Positions 1 to 12,645 of a DNA stretch of 64,000 nt are shown piece after piece (position 1 is the first letter of the stretch; each line of letters begins with the position of its first letter). The notes below the pieces were generated by a model. The model saw nothing but the letters and a program-made list of their open reading frames with translations. It was not told the origin of the DNA and ran no database searches. The position numbers and the translations under genes were made by a program. Source of the stretch: Batrachochytrium dendrobatidis JAM81 (taxonomy: Eukaryota > Chytridiomycota > Chytridiomycetes > Rhizophydiales); assembly GCF_000203795.2 (NCBI RefSeq), contig NW_006281106.1, forward strand, positions 1,165,813-1,229,812. Direction: 5' to 3'.

Positions 1-363
1 ATTTCATTAGTGGTCAAGTCAAAGTGTCCTAGTAATATAGGCATTTCTGGAATTGTAATCAAGGACACTGAGAATATGTTTCATCTTATTTCTCGTAAAA
101 ATACTCTCAAAGGTGAGCTTGTGATTGCTTGCACTAGTTAAATGTACATGCTGTTTGGGTCAAGTTTTTATGCAATGGCATGCTTAATAAATCTAAACCC
201 TGCTATGCCGGCCCATTTTGTGGTAGCTATCCCAAAACAAGGCAACGTATTCACGTTTGGAGTCGGCAATTCCCTCATTACCTTGTATGGAAATCAGTTT
301 CGTACTCGTCCCGCAGATAGAGCCAGCAAGAAATTCAAGGCAAAGCCAAGTGTTGCGCTTTGA
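1..363 (+). CDS. POP4: Ribonuclease P/MRP protein subunit POP4 (Rpp29), 3' part
   Basis: This is the C-terminal part of the Rpp29/POP4 subunit of RNase P and RNase MRP, which binds the catalytic RNA and helps process tRNA and rRNA precursors in the nucleus. Two exons are visible: 1-112, entering from outside the window in frame 1, and 227-363. The GT..AG intron is 113-226. The first exon carries the family motif around ISGIVIKDTENMFHLISRKN. The second carries IPKQGNVFTF, LYGNQFR and RPADRASKKFK, the Sm-like barrel end typical of POP4. The stop is at 361-363. The 5' half and the start codon lie upstream of the window. Identification rests on several well-conserved family motifs in the correct order. 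Confidence 0.9.
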
Positions 364-529
364 TTCGTTACTTTTTAAATCCACCATTCAGTAGACTAGT
401 TCATCTCTCAAATCAAACTATGCATCTACGACCATATTCACATCAATGAACCATTTTCTGTATTATCTTGCAGTAATTTGAGTCTGGAATAAATCATTGG
501 ATATCCGTTGCGTATTCTTACTACAAATG

Positions 530-760
530 GACTGTACTGATTCTTTAGCTGGTATTCTCAATCCTTTCAAACACAACATCCATTATATGGTGTACAATCT
601 ATCAAGTCGTCTTTGTATTGTGAAATATATGTTTTTGCTCTAGTTCAAGAAACTAAAGATTACAGGTTGTCTTGATGCCGATCGTCGAGAAAAGGACTGG
701 CAAACTTTAAAGAGTTGACACCCTTATTTAATATTTTACGTGGAGATGGTTGTAGAGATG
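530..760. repeat. Decayed copy of the dispersed terminal-repeat element
   Basis: The gap 364-873 has no convincing gene. Its middle holds a worn copy of the element family described at 35242-35627. Around 564-580 it shares a short word with the copy in the Ca2+-ATPase intron (about 21938-21954). Near 717-745 it has the family's right-end pattern, CCCTTATTTA followed by TTTTACGTG. The left inverted end is not recognisable. Confidence 0.4.
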
Positions 761-873
761 TTCAATAAACAAATACCAGTTCAAGATTATGGCTCAAGTG
801 ATTTGACTTGTTCATTATACAGAATATTTGATAGTGTATGAACAAAAGAATCAGAAATCAATACAATGATTCA

Positions 874-3800
874 TCACGTAGCAGTTGCAATGACACCAGC
901 TTCTGAAATAGTTTCAATGTATGGGTTGCTATGACGTTTTGTACTGCTATGATCTGATGCAATAGATGATCGGGATCGCCAGTTGGTGCTACTGGCTGTA
1001 CCTCCAGTACTGGTCGTGCTTTGTTTCCTGTTTGCAGCCGATTGATACTGACCATTGGTGCTTGTGGCGTTTTGGCGAGAATTGGCCGAGTTGTGGTATC
1101 GACCATTATAGCTTGCTGAACTTCGACGACGATCAGAATTTTGATAGGAATCATCCGAGTGCTGAGAGTTGTTGCTTTGACGACGATTTAGACCATATCC
1201 TCCACGATTCCTATTCGATGTGAATTCACGACATACAACAGGAACCAGCAGTTCATTGACCACGCCTGGAGTATCAGAACCCACAAGATCAGCAGCTCTA
1301 CGAAACTCTTTCAATAGTCGAATCAGGCTGGTTGTAGTAGTGTTTCGAGTGCAGTTGCGATCCGCTTCAAATGGATCCTCAACAATCAAAACAAGATTAC
1401 CATTCCGACCACGTTTTCCCTTGCTAGCTTGATCAGTCGTTACAGTTTTGAATCCATTTCCATCTTTAATCGACACACAGTTTGATGCATCGTATACATG
1501 TTCGTAGCCAAAGTACCTCATAAATCCATAAAATAATGCTACAACTCCGCGTGGTGATCTGAAAATATCATCGACATTATCCCATCCAAGAAGCATGGTT
1601 GCTTCGGTATATTTTCGTAATAGAGGGCTGTCGAGATTGTGCTCAAAAGTAACATCCACTTCTCGCATTAAAGGTGCACCTTTTTTGCCAGACTCGTTTC
1701 TTTTGCCCCTTGCTCTAATGGTAGGACAAGGCACATGCGCAACAGAAACTGTTCCTGGCGGCACGGCCAGTTGCAAGGACGGTAAAAGTCCCAGCTTTTG
1801 CATATAAGCTATAGCCATAATGGAGTATGCATACGAGCTCAAGGTTCCTGAATAAAAATGACATATTCAAATAGGTATTTAGTAGGTTGCAATCAAGATG
1901 ACTGCCTGAATAGCAATATTATAATCATATTACCTCCACTTGAAGGATTGTTTAGATCTCGGGCTTTTGACCAAAGTTTGATGAGCAGAATAAAAGGCTT
2001 TACTCTAGGATCCAGCAACGTGTATGCTTTCAAAAGTGCAGAATTGTAAACACCAAGACTATGACCAACATTGATATCTGCATGCACACAGAGCTTGGGA
2101 TCATAAAATTTGCAAATGGGAACTCGAGCGTGAGAGATTGCTACGACTTCTTTCATGCCTCCAGCTCGCAGTATTCCAGCCAGATGATGCATGTTTTTAG
2201 CCTTGTGATTTGAAATCAGCTCGGGAGAAATCTCAATTGTCATGTCTACATCCGATGTGTTGAGTCCAAGATTGTTGACAGACGAGCCAAAAAGATACAC
2301 ATGTGCAGTATTGTTGTATGCCTGATTAAGAATCTTTTGTACTTTATCAACAAATTCACGGCGATCAGGCTGTCCTGCTAGCCTTGTAAACTCCTAAAAT
2401 CAACAAAATTCAAGCATTATTATCAACGTATTAATACACAAGAGTCTTGGATTGTTCAAATCGCATTAGTAACAAATAACTTTGGATCTGGGTATTTACC
2501 TCGTAAAAGTTTTGTAAATCAAGAGCTGTTTCAAGATCGTATACTTGTACAGGTGCAGGAGCCTCAACAGTCAATAGGTCAAGTGCTTCTGGAGAACTGT
2601 CATTCGGTTCTATAGTGTCCTCATCCGACATGCTGGATTCGTCTTCAAAGCACTCCTGAGCAAAATCGACCCAACTGTCTTGGATTGGAATGGCATCGGC
2701 TATTTCTTGTGGTGTTGGATTGACAACCATGTTGAGAAAGATTTTACGAAGTCCGTTCTTGAGGGGAGCCGAACGAGATAGCGTCCAGATTTCTCCGCGA
2801 ATGACAACAAGAATAGGATCGATTAGATTTAAAAATCCAAGAGATCGTAGCTTAGGCAGGGATTCAATTTCCTCTTGATTGGTCTTGAGCAGCCAGTTGG
2901 AGAGAGCCTCATGAAAATCTCGTAGTGGACTTCCCAGGTCATTGTTAAAGCAGGATTTGTCCTCTACGAAATAGACGCACAAAGCACAGACAATGACTTG
3001 GATACGAATCTTGGGAAATTGACGCACGTTGAGCTCTGTAGAAACAGAATTGCCTTGCACTGAAGGTTTAGACGCAGAGCTAAAAGGTGAGGCCTGACTA
3101 GTTCGCAGTGGGGATTTGAGTGTTTTTGGCAGAGGTTTACCTGAATGACCCTCGGATGCAACAGAGACTTGAATGGGTGTTTCAGGTTTGCTTTTAGATT
3201 TAAGCTTTGAAGGCGATTTGTTTAGAGTTGACTCGAATGTCTTTGCCATATCAAGAAGCAATGGCAGCAGTTTTGGAACATAAGTCAAGGGAGTATGCAA
3301 CACATAGTTCCAGTCTGCAGCAAGCTGACGGAGTCTTAGTTGCTGAGGCATGTCTGAAGTATCAACAGGATTTTGATGTATAACTTCTTTACAGTCAGAT
3401 ACCAGCTCCAACTGGAAGATGCCAGCATTATCAACATATACAGGATATGGATGAGTCAAGAAAAACTCGGCAAGACCACCAGATGGAATGAGAGCGTCCA
3501 TATATTTCTGTCGTTCATACATTGAAAGCTTTGAACCGGTTAGTATGTCATTTTCCTCAAGACATCGAGAGTAGAGCGACAGCGTGCGTGTCGTGGCATC
3601 AGTAACAGACAGAGTTCGATCTTGAGCCCAGTAAAGAGTAGCAGCGCATAACACAACCAATTCCAATATCAATCGCTCATCGTCAGTTGGCTTGGTGGAT
3701 GCCAACATAACATCCTTGACACTCTGATGATTTATCTGACGTTGAGGCTTGAGAGTACCTTTGGCATTACTGAGCGATTTTGAGCTTCGACCATCCGACT

Positions 3801-4356
3801 TTGGCTTCAAACCATCTTTTTTTACATTGACATTTGACTCGGATGCATTCAATGCATGATTGTGAAGGTTGGAAGTAATGGTTTGACGAACACTAATGGC
3901 GAGTGCTATAAGACGACCGTCGATATTTACAGCATCAGAAATATCCAATGCATCCGTATCAGAAGGTTTACTAATAGCACTCAACGAGTACTGGCCAGGA
4001 TTAGAAAAGTTTAGCTGCCAAGAAGCCTTGTTAATCAGAAACACAGTGGGTCCGTTGGCCAAGTATTCAATTAATTGATTATCTGATAAAAGCATAGGAG
4101 CATCCTGACTATTACATTTGTCAGACTGTTTGATACCATCATCCAAGTCTGCAGTATTTGACAAGATACGTTGTTCAATAGCCAACGAATGCATCATACG
4201 GACTCTACGCTGAATCTCATGTATATCACAGCGATATCTCTTTGTAGACCAAATAGCAAGGACAGACATGCAACGAATCATATCATTGACAAAGAGTTCG
4301 GGAGAAGTCATTCCGTCAAGTTGGAGTAAGAATGCAAACTCGACTTGATAAAACAT
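874..4356 (-). CDS. Cid1/TUTase-like non-canonical nucleotidyltransferase
   Basis: Predicted template-independent RNA nucleotidyltransferase (poly(A)/poly(U) polymerase of the Cid1/TUT/PAPD group) that adds tails to RNA 3' ends. Exons read on the minus strand are 4356-2500, 2393-1934 and 1847-874; both introns are GT..AG and the joined frame gives about 1096 residues. Exon 2 has the polymerase-beta-type signature: GSS followed by NTSDVDM (two catalytic Asp), then a third Asp in HADINVGH. Across the second join the PAP core reads PSSGG-TLSSYAYS. Exon 3 holds the PAP-associated domain (DNVDDIF, VALFYGFMRYFGYEH) and a low-complexity Asn/Ser/Arg tail. The long first exon (about 619 residues) is not recognisable beyond disordered Ser/Lys-rich stretches. 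Whether it adds U or A cannot be told from sequence. The ATG at 4356 is the first in frame; an earlier exon is possible. Confidence 0.85.
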
Positions 4357-4771
4357 TTATATATTCACTAGTGGCACAGCTTGCTTATCAACTCATGGCT
4401 TCTATTGTCATTCTATTGTTTTATTAGAGCGGCACTGTCAACTAAAAGAATTGCGCTAAGCAAACGGTAGTCAAATCCATTCAATTGCTTTGTTGTGGTT
4501 TTTGTTTCCAAATTCCTTTTGTAACCGATTGTCTGTTGATCAATCTTGCTGACTTGATAGTCATGTCAAGTGCATATCAAACTATACACTCTGTCAACCT
4601 AAATGACTTTGATCATTCAGTATGGTTTTATTGGTCAAATCCTAGAGTTCAACTCTAAACATTTTGCGATACCCATCAAGATATTTATTGTGGTCAGATT
4701 CGTTAATAGTTGATTAAAAACAAGTTACTTGTCAAGTAAACAGCACATGCACTGCTGACTTTAGTAGTGAA

Positions 4772-7322
4772 TCATTCAACAATCTCCTTTAAAGTGGTGT
4801 CATCCGAGTCAGTGTCATGTAAATATGCAGCAATTCTGGAAAAGAAACGTTGTGCCATGTCGATAGTAAATTCAATCTCTTCTTGCAGAAACATGGGCAA
4901 ATTAGGAATACCTCCATTTAACATGGTCACTTTGGTGGGATTGAACATGCAAATAGCAACATCTTTGTTGCATGGCGCGTAAAAGGAAAACTCCATTGCT
5001 ATAATGTTGAAAGATTAAACAAATATAAATGACATAGCTTAATAACCTATTGAATAACATATGGCCATTACTACACATACCGTGTCTGGGACCATTCTGC
5101 TGGCACCTAAACTCGTTAAAAGGTAAATCTCGGCTACATCCTGAATCGTCATCCACACTACGCACAACCCTTTCCACACCAAGAATGTGAATACCAGTAA
5201 AGGCTTTGTAGATCATGCTCATTTTTTCAAAAGTGGCCAGTTTCTCTAAATACTCGTCTGTTGGTTTTGGCCGAGTAGCCTCTGCAGCACTCGGTTCCAC
5301 CGACCCTTGTACAGGACGAGCAAGAGCATCAACTGAGTTTATGTTATCAACAGTCCATTTGCATACAGGTTAAATTCAACCGCAAATAAATCATTTCAGT
5401 TAAAACCTATGTACCTGTATTGCAAGATTCTTTGCTTTCAGTACTGTCCGGCTTAAATTTCCACTCTTTAACAAATCTCTCAAATATTCCCGTTTCTATC
5501 GTTTGCTTGGTCGCATGAGACTGATCTTGCAATCCAGACAGAGTGTCCAAAGTAGTTTTAGAAGCTGGTTTCTTTAATTTAATGTTTTCTTTGGATAGAG
5601 TTTCAACGCGCTCAAGCAATCGCTTATTCTCACTAGTAAGATGCTCTGTGAGCTCGTTACATGCTATATGGCACAATACGATACCAAGATACAGGGTTAA
5701 CTTGCCATTCTATCCAGAGATCATAACACAAACCGTATTATTTACCTTGTAAGCGAACATTTGAAGCGGTTTGAAAAGAATCAAAAGTCTTTTTGGCTTC
5801 TACAATTCCAACCAAAAATAGTTCGTCGTATTGCTTTTTAAGAATCTGCAGTTCCTTTTTAATCTGGTGTAGTACATGTTAAATGGTAAGATTAGCCATT
5901 TTGGTTGAAAAGCATGCTCTTGACAAAATATCCAACCTTGAGTAATTCAGGATGATCCGACCGAGTAGATACATGTGTACTGGTGGTCTTGGTATCTTTA
6001 CAATGACTGCAGTGCTCTTGACTATCCGACGTACAAGGTGCGTTGGATTGACTAGATGGCTGATGTGCATCATGAACATCATGAACATCCAATGCAGATA
6101 CGGAATCTTGACTAGTTTTTAAACCGTTTGATTTGGATATTGCACTGCTATTTTGGCAAGCATCCTTTTCAGCGTATTCTGCACTTGAGAGATTGGAGCC
6201 TTTCAGTGCGGATTGACCAGCATGGGGTTGAGTAACCATTTTACCCATAGCAGCTGGTTTAGATTCAGCCTTTCTTTTTGTTTCACTAACAATGCTCGAG
6301 TCTAGTAAAGTCTCGTTGGCGGGTAGTAAAACAGATTTCTCAGATGGATCTTGCACATGCTTGACTCGCTTATTATGTCGCTTACGGCGAACTTTTGCTT
6401 CTAGCAACTCATCGTTTGAATACACATCACGATGATCTAAATGAGGATGATTCTCGACCGTGTGAGCACGGACCTTGGTTAGGGATGTAGTGTCATTCAT
6501 GGCCTGATTGGAATCTGTATCTATACAACATCAAGTAAAGTTAGTATATATTTACTGAACGACCGATATTACTAGATGGAGCCAGCATTCATTTTGAAAA
6601 TGTACGAATACCTTTTGAAACGACTTTTGATGACTTTTTTAAATTGGACTTGTATACAACATTGGAGTGCGTCGGTGAGTGTGAATGGGGAATACCAGCG
6701 GATACATCAGACTCATTTTGCTGGTCATCATCGTCTAGCTGATCGTCTATATCTCTAACTTTCCAAAATTCCCGAGGGGGTACTCGCTTTCTCTTGTCGT
6801 TGTTGAATTCGTTCTCCTTTTCAATCGAGTCATTGTCAGGCTGGGTAGATTCGTCCGGACATGCATGCACGTTTGAAGTTGATTCGTATAAATGATTTCC
6901 TCTAGCTGTGGTGGATTTAGAGGTTGCCTTGACAACAGGCGATACAACAAATTCCTTGCCACTGACCTGGTTGGCAGATATTCCCTGATAGGCAGATGTA
7001 TAAATGTCAATATTGGGATAGTAATAAACTGAAACACTCGGAAATGGAACAATGGCCAAGCCGACTCAAGGCAGACTAATGAGAATATATCTAATAAAAA
7101 GGACTTTGGATATCATTCAAGAGTACCAAAACATGGACATCTTGAAACTGACCAACGAATGCACACTCCACTTACTAAACGTGATGGTGAGGATGGACTG
7201 TGATGTTTGCTGACAAGAGATTCAGTGTCCAACTGAGTAGTATTTGGAGGAATATCAGACACCGAGTTTGAAAAAGTAGCTGCAAGAGGTTTTGCAGCAT
7301 GCAGTCGATTCCGCTTGACCAT
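4772..7322 (-). CDS. Csm1/Pcs1-domain kinetochore protein with a CENP-C-like motif
   Basis: Seven exons on the minus strand (7322-7176, 6984-6612, 6520-5937, 5863-5746, 5663-5415, 5332-5081, 4998-4772) join in frame to about 649 residues, all with GT..AG introns. The C-terminal ~150 residues match the Csm1/Pcs1 globular (RWD-like) fold: YKAFTGIHILG, a strand with FSFYAP, then LPMFLQEEIEFTIDMAQRFF. A coiled coil precedes it (exons 4-5, e.g. IKKELQILKKQYDE and a heptad stretch in LTSENKRLLERVETLSKE), as in monopolin. Near residues 113-128 (about 6750-6795) lies KRKRVPPREFWKVRDID, which aligns with the CENP-C motif (R-x-R-[LV]-x-P-x-E-[YF]-W) that binds CENP-A nucleosomes. In yeasts Csm1/Pcs1 cross-links kinetochore microtubule sites and binds kinetochore proteins. 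The central region is basic and Ser-rich with no recognised domain. The start is the ATG at 7322; the longer frame above it has no ATG. Confidence 0.8.
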
Positions 7323-7647
7323 TGAAAAAGACAAGATTGTGTGAGCTGATGTTGGGGAAAGTCACGTCTGTAAAGTGATGTTCAGATATTGCGATGGATT
7401 GTTATTTCGATTAGATTTGGTTTCAAAAGTAATCGACAATTGTTAATCGATACGAATAATATCTGATTGTGTTGGATAGAAAATCCATTGGATTTATATA
7501 AAAAGGTTTTGATAATACAACTGATTGTCAAGTTGACAATCCAAGTTGAGATTAAATCTCATTCTATCGAGTTCAACATATCGATTTAATCTCAACTTTC
7601 TTTACAGCATAACTACTTGGTCAACTACAGTCTTGCTTACATTCACT

Positions 7648-8435
7648 ATGGCTGCCACTGGTCAATTTCTTTCATTTGGAAAACCTAATACTCTTCAAAC
7701 TCATTCACTATTGGCCTTTAACCCTACAAGTTTATTTCCAGATCCACCATCCGACTTGGAAAAGACTGTCATAACTCAGTCAGTTGCTACTACCATTGTA
7801 CAACCTAACCCATCATTAGACAGTCTGCACGAACTACAATCTAACGAGGTTTGTCTTGATCACTCAAGCAATGACTCTGGCTTGCCTTTGTTTCCATCTC
7901 CGCTTACCAACGTCAGTGCCCTCCCTGCCGTGTATTCCGCAACTCAAAAACAGCCATTTGTTCAAATGACTCCATACATTAAGCTAAACGGTAAGATTGA
8001 TGGAGTTTTTATTTCTCGCAAGGATGCAGATAAGCTAAGCATATCTACCATCGGAACAGCAGAAACCTGCTATGGTGAAGTCAACAGGTAAATAGCTGGT
8101 TGTTGGTAATATGGTTTCTTTTTAATGTCTTGTATTCCCATCAAGACTAACTCTTGCAAACTCATCCATTTCAATCATCTAAACCTCTACACTTTAGACT
8201 GTCTCCTTTGGGTTTGATGCTATTCAACAAGCAGGTCGTTGTTCAAAATGTATTTGAACTCCCCTCTGCCTTTGCCAACTCAGTCTATGCCAATGGTGTC
8301 GTTGGGTTAGATACAATTCATGCACTGGGACTATCTGTCATGTGTGATCGAGGCATGGTCTATGTGTGGAATCCTGAACACTCTTCCTATCACTCTAAAG
8401 ACTCGCATGAGCCCATTGATCTTCACCTCAGCTAA
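7648..8435 (+). CDS. Small two-exon protein with degenerate retropepsin-like traces
   Basis: Exons 7648-8087 and 8198-8435 (GT..AG intron 8088-8197) give about 225 residues from the ATG at 7648; the open frame extends upstream without another ATG. The first ~100 residues are Ser/Pro/Gln-rich and probably disordered. The second half has the order of elements seen in retroviral-type aspartyl proteases: IKLNGKI, then ISRKDADKLSI, then NGVVGLDTIHALGLSV near the end (compare the family's LNG..., FIS...A..LGL, and IIG.DFL...). The catalytic DTG/DSG triplet that should sit between the first two is absent, so if the resemblance is real this is an inactive, domesticated relative. The call is tentative; a lineage-specific protein of another fold is equally possible. 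It is divergently placed from the Csm1-like gene, sharing about 325 bp of promoter. Confidence 0.55.
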
Positions 8436-9043
8436 ATACTGCAGCCAATATTGAATCAATCTATTGAAAGCTAATCACCTTGTCCATAAAATTGTCATTT
8501 ATTTGATCTATACTTGCAACCATATTTGTTAAGTGATTGCTCTTGGCTATCTGCATCTTGATACTACAGTCAATCAGGTGGATAATCAGTTGTAATGAAC
8601 TATTTTTCAATAAAAGTCTTTTTCAATTTACATGTCTTGAGAAGGGTCAAATCCAGCCAATATCACTTGCTCATACAAACAATTCGTACATGCGACAGAT
8701 TGAATAACCTATTTTACACCACGTGAATCGAGACAAATCTGGCGTTTTTAATGTTTTAAAAGGCTTGGTGCTCGCTCTATATCCAATCTTCCAGAATTAT
8801 ACTATTCTCAGTGCAAATACTGTATCGTATGTGTCATATATGTAATTTGATTCATTTTCTGTTATCACTTGCTCAATATTCTTACATGTACAAATAATAA
8901 CCTAATTCCATTCGACCTATTCAGACATGGCAACCATCTTGTCGAGTTTACACTAGAAACTACCTCTCAATCACAATCAAAAAACATCAACAAAATTGAT
9001 ACGTTTCAATATCAACCTTTACATTAGATCAATCCAAGCACCA
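8436..9043. other. Intergenic, 608 bp, no gene seen
   Basis: AT-rich spacer between the small protein and the CNBD2-like gene. It has a possible polyadenylation signal region (CAATAAAAG near 8609-8617) but no open frame with coding character and no repeat that I could match to others in the window. Confidence 0.5.
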
Positions 9044-12000
9044 ATGGACCATTTTGAAAGTCAGACTCGAGTCAATTCTCCATCACAGCATCAAAAGCAC
9101 ATGAGGTTTTCTACAAAAAATAATACAGTCAAGAAAATCAAGTATATGGATTGTATTAACACTTTTAAATCCATTCAGGATGAGACATGTTTAGTTAGAC
9201 ACGCATATCCTCAACATCACTTGCCACTGACATTAAAATCTATACATGCAACCCATGTGTTTTCTAAAATGGGATCGGATTATTCACTAACCTGTATGCC
9301 CAAATGGGATGATTCGCTACGCCATACAAATATATTGAAACCTGTTGGCACACATCCAGCTCGAAGTGTGACTGACAATCAAGTAGCGTCTTGCAGGACA
9401 ATTAAAACGATTGCTCCCCAAATACATTCGAGTATGGACAATCAGGTGCAAAAAAAGCATGTGCATTTTTTAAAAACTAATCTGTATCCATCTACCGAGC
9501 TGTGTGAATCTGGAACAGAGGTTCTTCCACCTATTCGAAAACATAAAGCGCGTATGGATGGATACCACCCATGTGGTAAAGAAACTTTGGCGTTGGATCA
9601 TGCACGTAGTCGAAAGAATGGATCCACAACTATTTATATTCAACACACAAAAGATCATTTACTCTATGATTCACAGGCAGATCTGAAACAGGGTAATGTC
9701 TACTATAATTTGCAAAACAATATACATATCTTTGGTATATTCCAAGACAACAACCAGTTATGCTTGTATAGGTTAATTGGAAATCATTGTGTTTCTGATT
9801 TTCACGGTCGAGTGTCAGTGCAGTCTTGATAACTCATTTATTTTTCTAGTTAATTCTAGTATGGATAGTATATCCACTACGACTACGCAAAGCGTTCAAT
9901 CACGCACCTTGGAAAGTCATGGCACACGATCTCAGCTCAAAACTCTTCAACCACGACGTATTTCTGTATTTTCAACTCTGATCAAAGGTAATACAGGCAC
10001 GCTTTATTCCATTCCAGATATAAAAAGATCAGAATACACTGGCGAATCATCAAATTTAATGAAAACACTTGTGGCTGGTTCAAAAGCATCCTTGAGCACA
10101 GTCATGTCCATCACAATGCTAATGAAGGAGCGCAATACGGAAATGGATTTGAAATACAAACATAATGTTCCAACCTCGATAACCTTGCCCAAAAAAAAGG
10201 CAAGTCATTTGATTCTAATTTGTTTGATTATAGAATGCCATTTAAAAAGTCGTACATGACCAACTAGGTTTGCACATTTGATGCTGTGCCAGAAGATAAC
10301 TGCTCTGTTGATGTTTCTTCATCATCGTTTACATCAGACCGAGTTTCAACCTATTCCAACGAATCAACTCAGGACACGTTACTAAATCATACTCAATCTA
10401 GTGGTGATGATCAATTTGATGCACCCACCATTGCAGTTACAAAGGGTTCAACATCTAGTATCGAGGTTGACCCTTTGAATCCTACTGTTCACAATAATCA
10501 CATTGACTTGACACAAAAACCACCTTTGGTACCGGCCTCATCCAATGTGACCATGAATGACACAAGAAAAGTGACATATCCTTTATTTACCACTTCTGAA
10601 CAAGAGAATGAACCCCATAATGACTCGTTTTTAGATATTGGTACCTTGATTCGACAAGCGATCAAGGTACAAACCCCCATGACAAGTATTTCGCGTAAAC
10701 CACGGTTTGACGGTATGCATGTGCCCAACATCACAGTTCAACCCAATAAACGTTGGCAGTTTGCAATACGGACAGTTTTAAAGTTACTACGAGGAGTAGA
10801 ACACAACAGTACATTGACGGATCTGTCGAATGGAGGATTGCAAAAAATTGATAATGCACCCGGAGTCAATGAACGAAGCTTAATGCACGTTCTTAAAGCA
10901 TTTCAATATCAAGGAGATTTAGTATTGACCACAAAGGTAGGACATGGTTTTTTACACTAGCTATAAAGGTTTCATGTGTGATCCATTGCATCATTGTAAT
11001 CTGTCATGTAGTTTTAAACTCTGATATATACCTATGCTAGATTCAACAATTTCTTTCACAGAGCTGTGTTTGGCAAGGTTCTGAAACGGAAGAGAATGTA
11101 GCCATGCTGAATCGGCTGCTCATGACTCGTATTTCATCATTTTCCAAATTCCCGTATGATCAGCGAATTCGATTTTGTTCCGTCATGACCTATGAGGCAC
11201 ATCGAAGAGGAGCTACAATTATTCAGCAAGGACATGAACCTTGCTATTTTTATTTTATACTTAGCGGTCAAGTTGAAGTTCTCAAGGATCGCAGTGATGG
11301 GGTTACTGGAAAACTCCGATTAAATCTGTTAAACCAAGGCGACTGTTTTGGAGAAGTTGCTTTGGATGGATCATATCAAGAAAGACGAACCACCAGCATA
11401 GTATGCACTGCTCCAAGCGAGTTTCTTCGAATTGATAAAGGTACATTCTACACGTTGTTTTTACAGGAATCAATGTCTTGGCCAACATGGCTGCGGTGCT
11501 TTTTAATGAGGGGTTTATTCTAGACATTTACGTTGATAGTATATACCATTCAACAATGACTATTTTAGATGCATATCGCAAGATTCTCATTGGAGAAGAC
11601 TCGCAATCCGACTTGTCAAAGCGTTTAAAACTGTTAAAGGAAATTCCCGTATTTTCACATGTAGATGATCAGATTCTTGAGCAAGCAGTACTCAAGTCAC
11701 AGGTACATCACTTTGAGCGAAACACGATTATACTTGTAAGTTTAAAGCATCCGAATTTTAAACTGGAATCGGGAATGAATTGCAAGTGATGTAACTTACT
11801 GTCTAATTCTATTTGACCATTTAACACGATTCTAATGTGATGTTTTACCATCAACTTGTAAATATCTGCATCACAATATTATTGTTTGAATACTAGGAAG
11901 AAGGCAAATCCAATCGACGACTGTTTTTTATATCTTCTGGTTCGTGTAGATTGGATAAACATCTTCCTCTTATTAGAAAAAGAATAGGAAAATCGCAATG

Positions 12001-12645
12001 GCAACTTCGACGACCAGAAGTAGATACAGGTATGTTGAATGTGCACATTGAATGCGTTGCTGCGACTCGGGTCATGTTATCTGAATCCATATTGAATCTG
12101 TACATGTGTATATGATTTACAACTCACCAGATACACGGATTGGTGCTGGACAACTTAATCCATCATTCACACTTGCTAAAGGAGAGCAGTACTACCTTCA
12201 ATGCGTTAGTTTGGCAGAGGTTGGACCAGGACAGTCATTTCCTGAACCACTTCCAACACACATTTCTGTGACGGAATCTGCTACTACCGAGAGATTGGAT
12301 CTGATTTCCAAAATCAATGATCACGATGCACTGAGTATGAATCGAGCCTATGTTACAGTGACAGCCACTCGTCCTGTTGTGTGTATCACTATGGAGCGAA
12401 TTGATTTTGCACGCATCATGACATGGTCCATGCTTAAATGCCTATTGGATGCCTCTATCCTGTATTCAATCCCAGTGATGGCCATGCAGGATCAATGGAT
12501 ATTGCAGCAAGGCTGGAAAGATTACAAAAGACGTGTCGTGCAGGAAACGATACTGCAAAAGTCGAGAGAGAAATGGGTCAAAAGGATTGAGCTTCAGCAA
12601 TGGCATAATCTTCGAATTCCATCCACTCAATGTTATCACCATTAA
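9044..12645 (+). CDS. CNBD2-like protein with two cyclic-nucleotide-binding domains
   Basis: Seven exons (9044-9771, 9860-10199, 10268-10936, 11062-11440, 11524-11735, 11897-12029, 12131-12645) join in frame to about 991 residues. The first ~570 residues are Ser/Thr/Gln-rich and unrecognised. From about residue 605 a cyclic-nucleotide-binding (CNB) domain is clear: RGATIIQQGHEPCYFYFILSG, then GDCFGEVAL. A second CNB-like unit follows (LLKEIPVFSHVDDQ, then IILEEGKSNRRLFFISSG). The C-terminal stretch after it is amphipathic and Lys/Arg-rich. This order matches animal CNBD2, a sperm/flagellum-associated protein, which fits a fungus with flagellated zoospores. Intron 10200-10267 has a GC donor (AAG|GCAAGT). 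Intron 11441-11523 is chosen because it restores the frame. The phosphate-binding cassette is partly degenerate, so ligand binding is uncertain. The fusion of exon 1 to the rest is inferred from frame only. Confidence 0.78.

Noticed and set aside
11441..11466. A 26-nt GT..AG intron in the CNBD2-like gene
   Set aside because: Too short to splice; the 83-nt intron 11441-11523 restores the frame and gives a better domain continuation.
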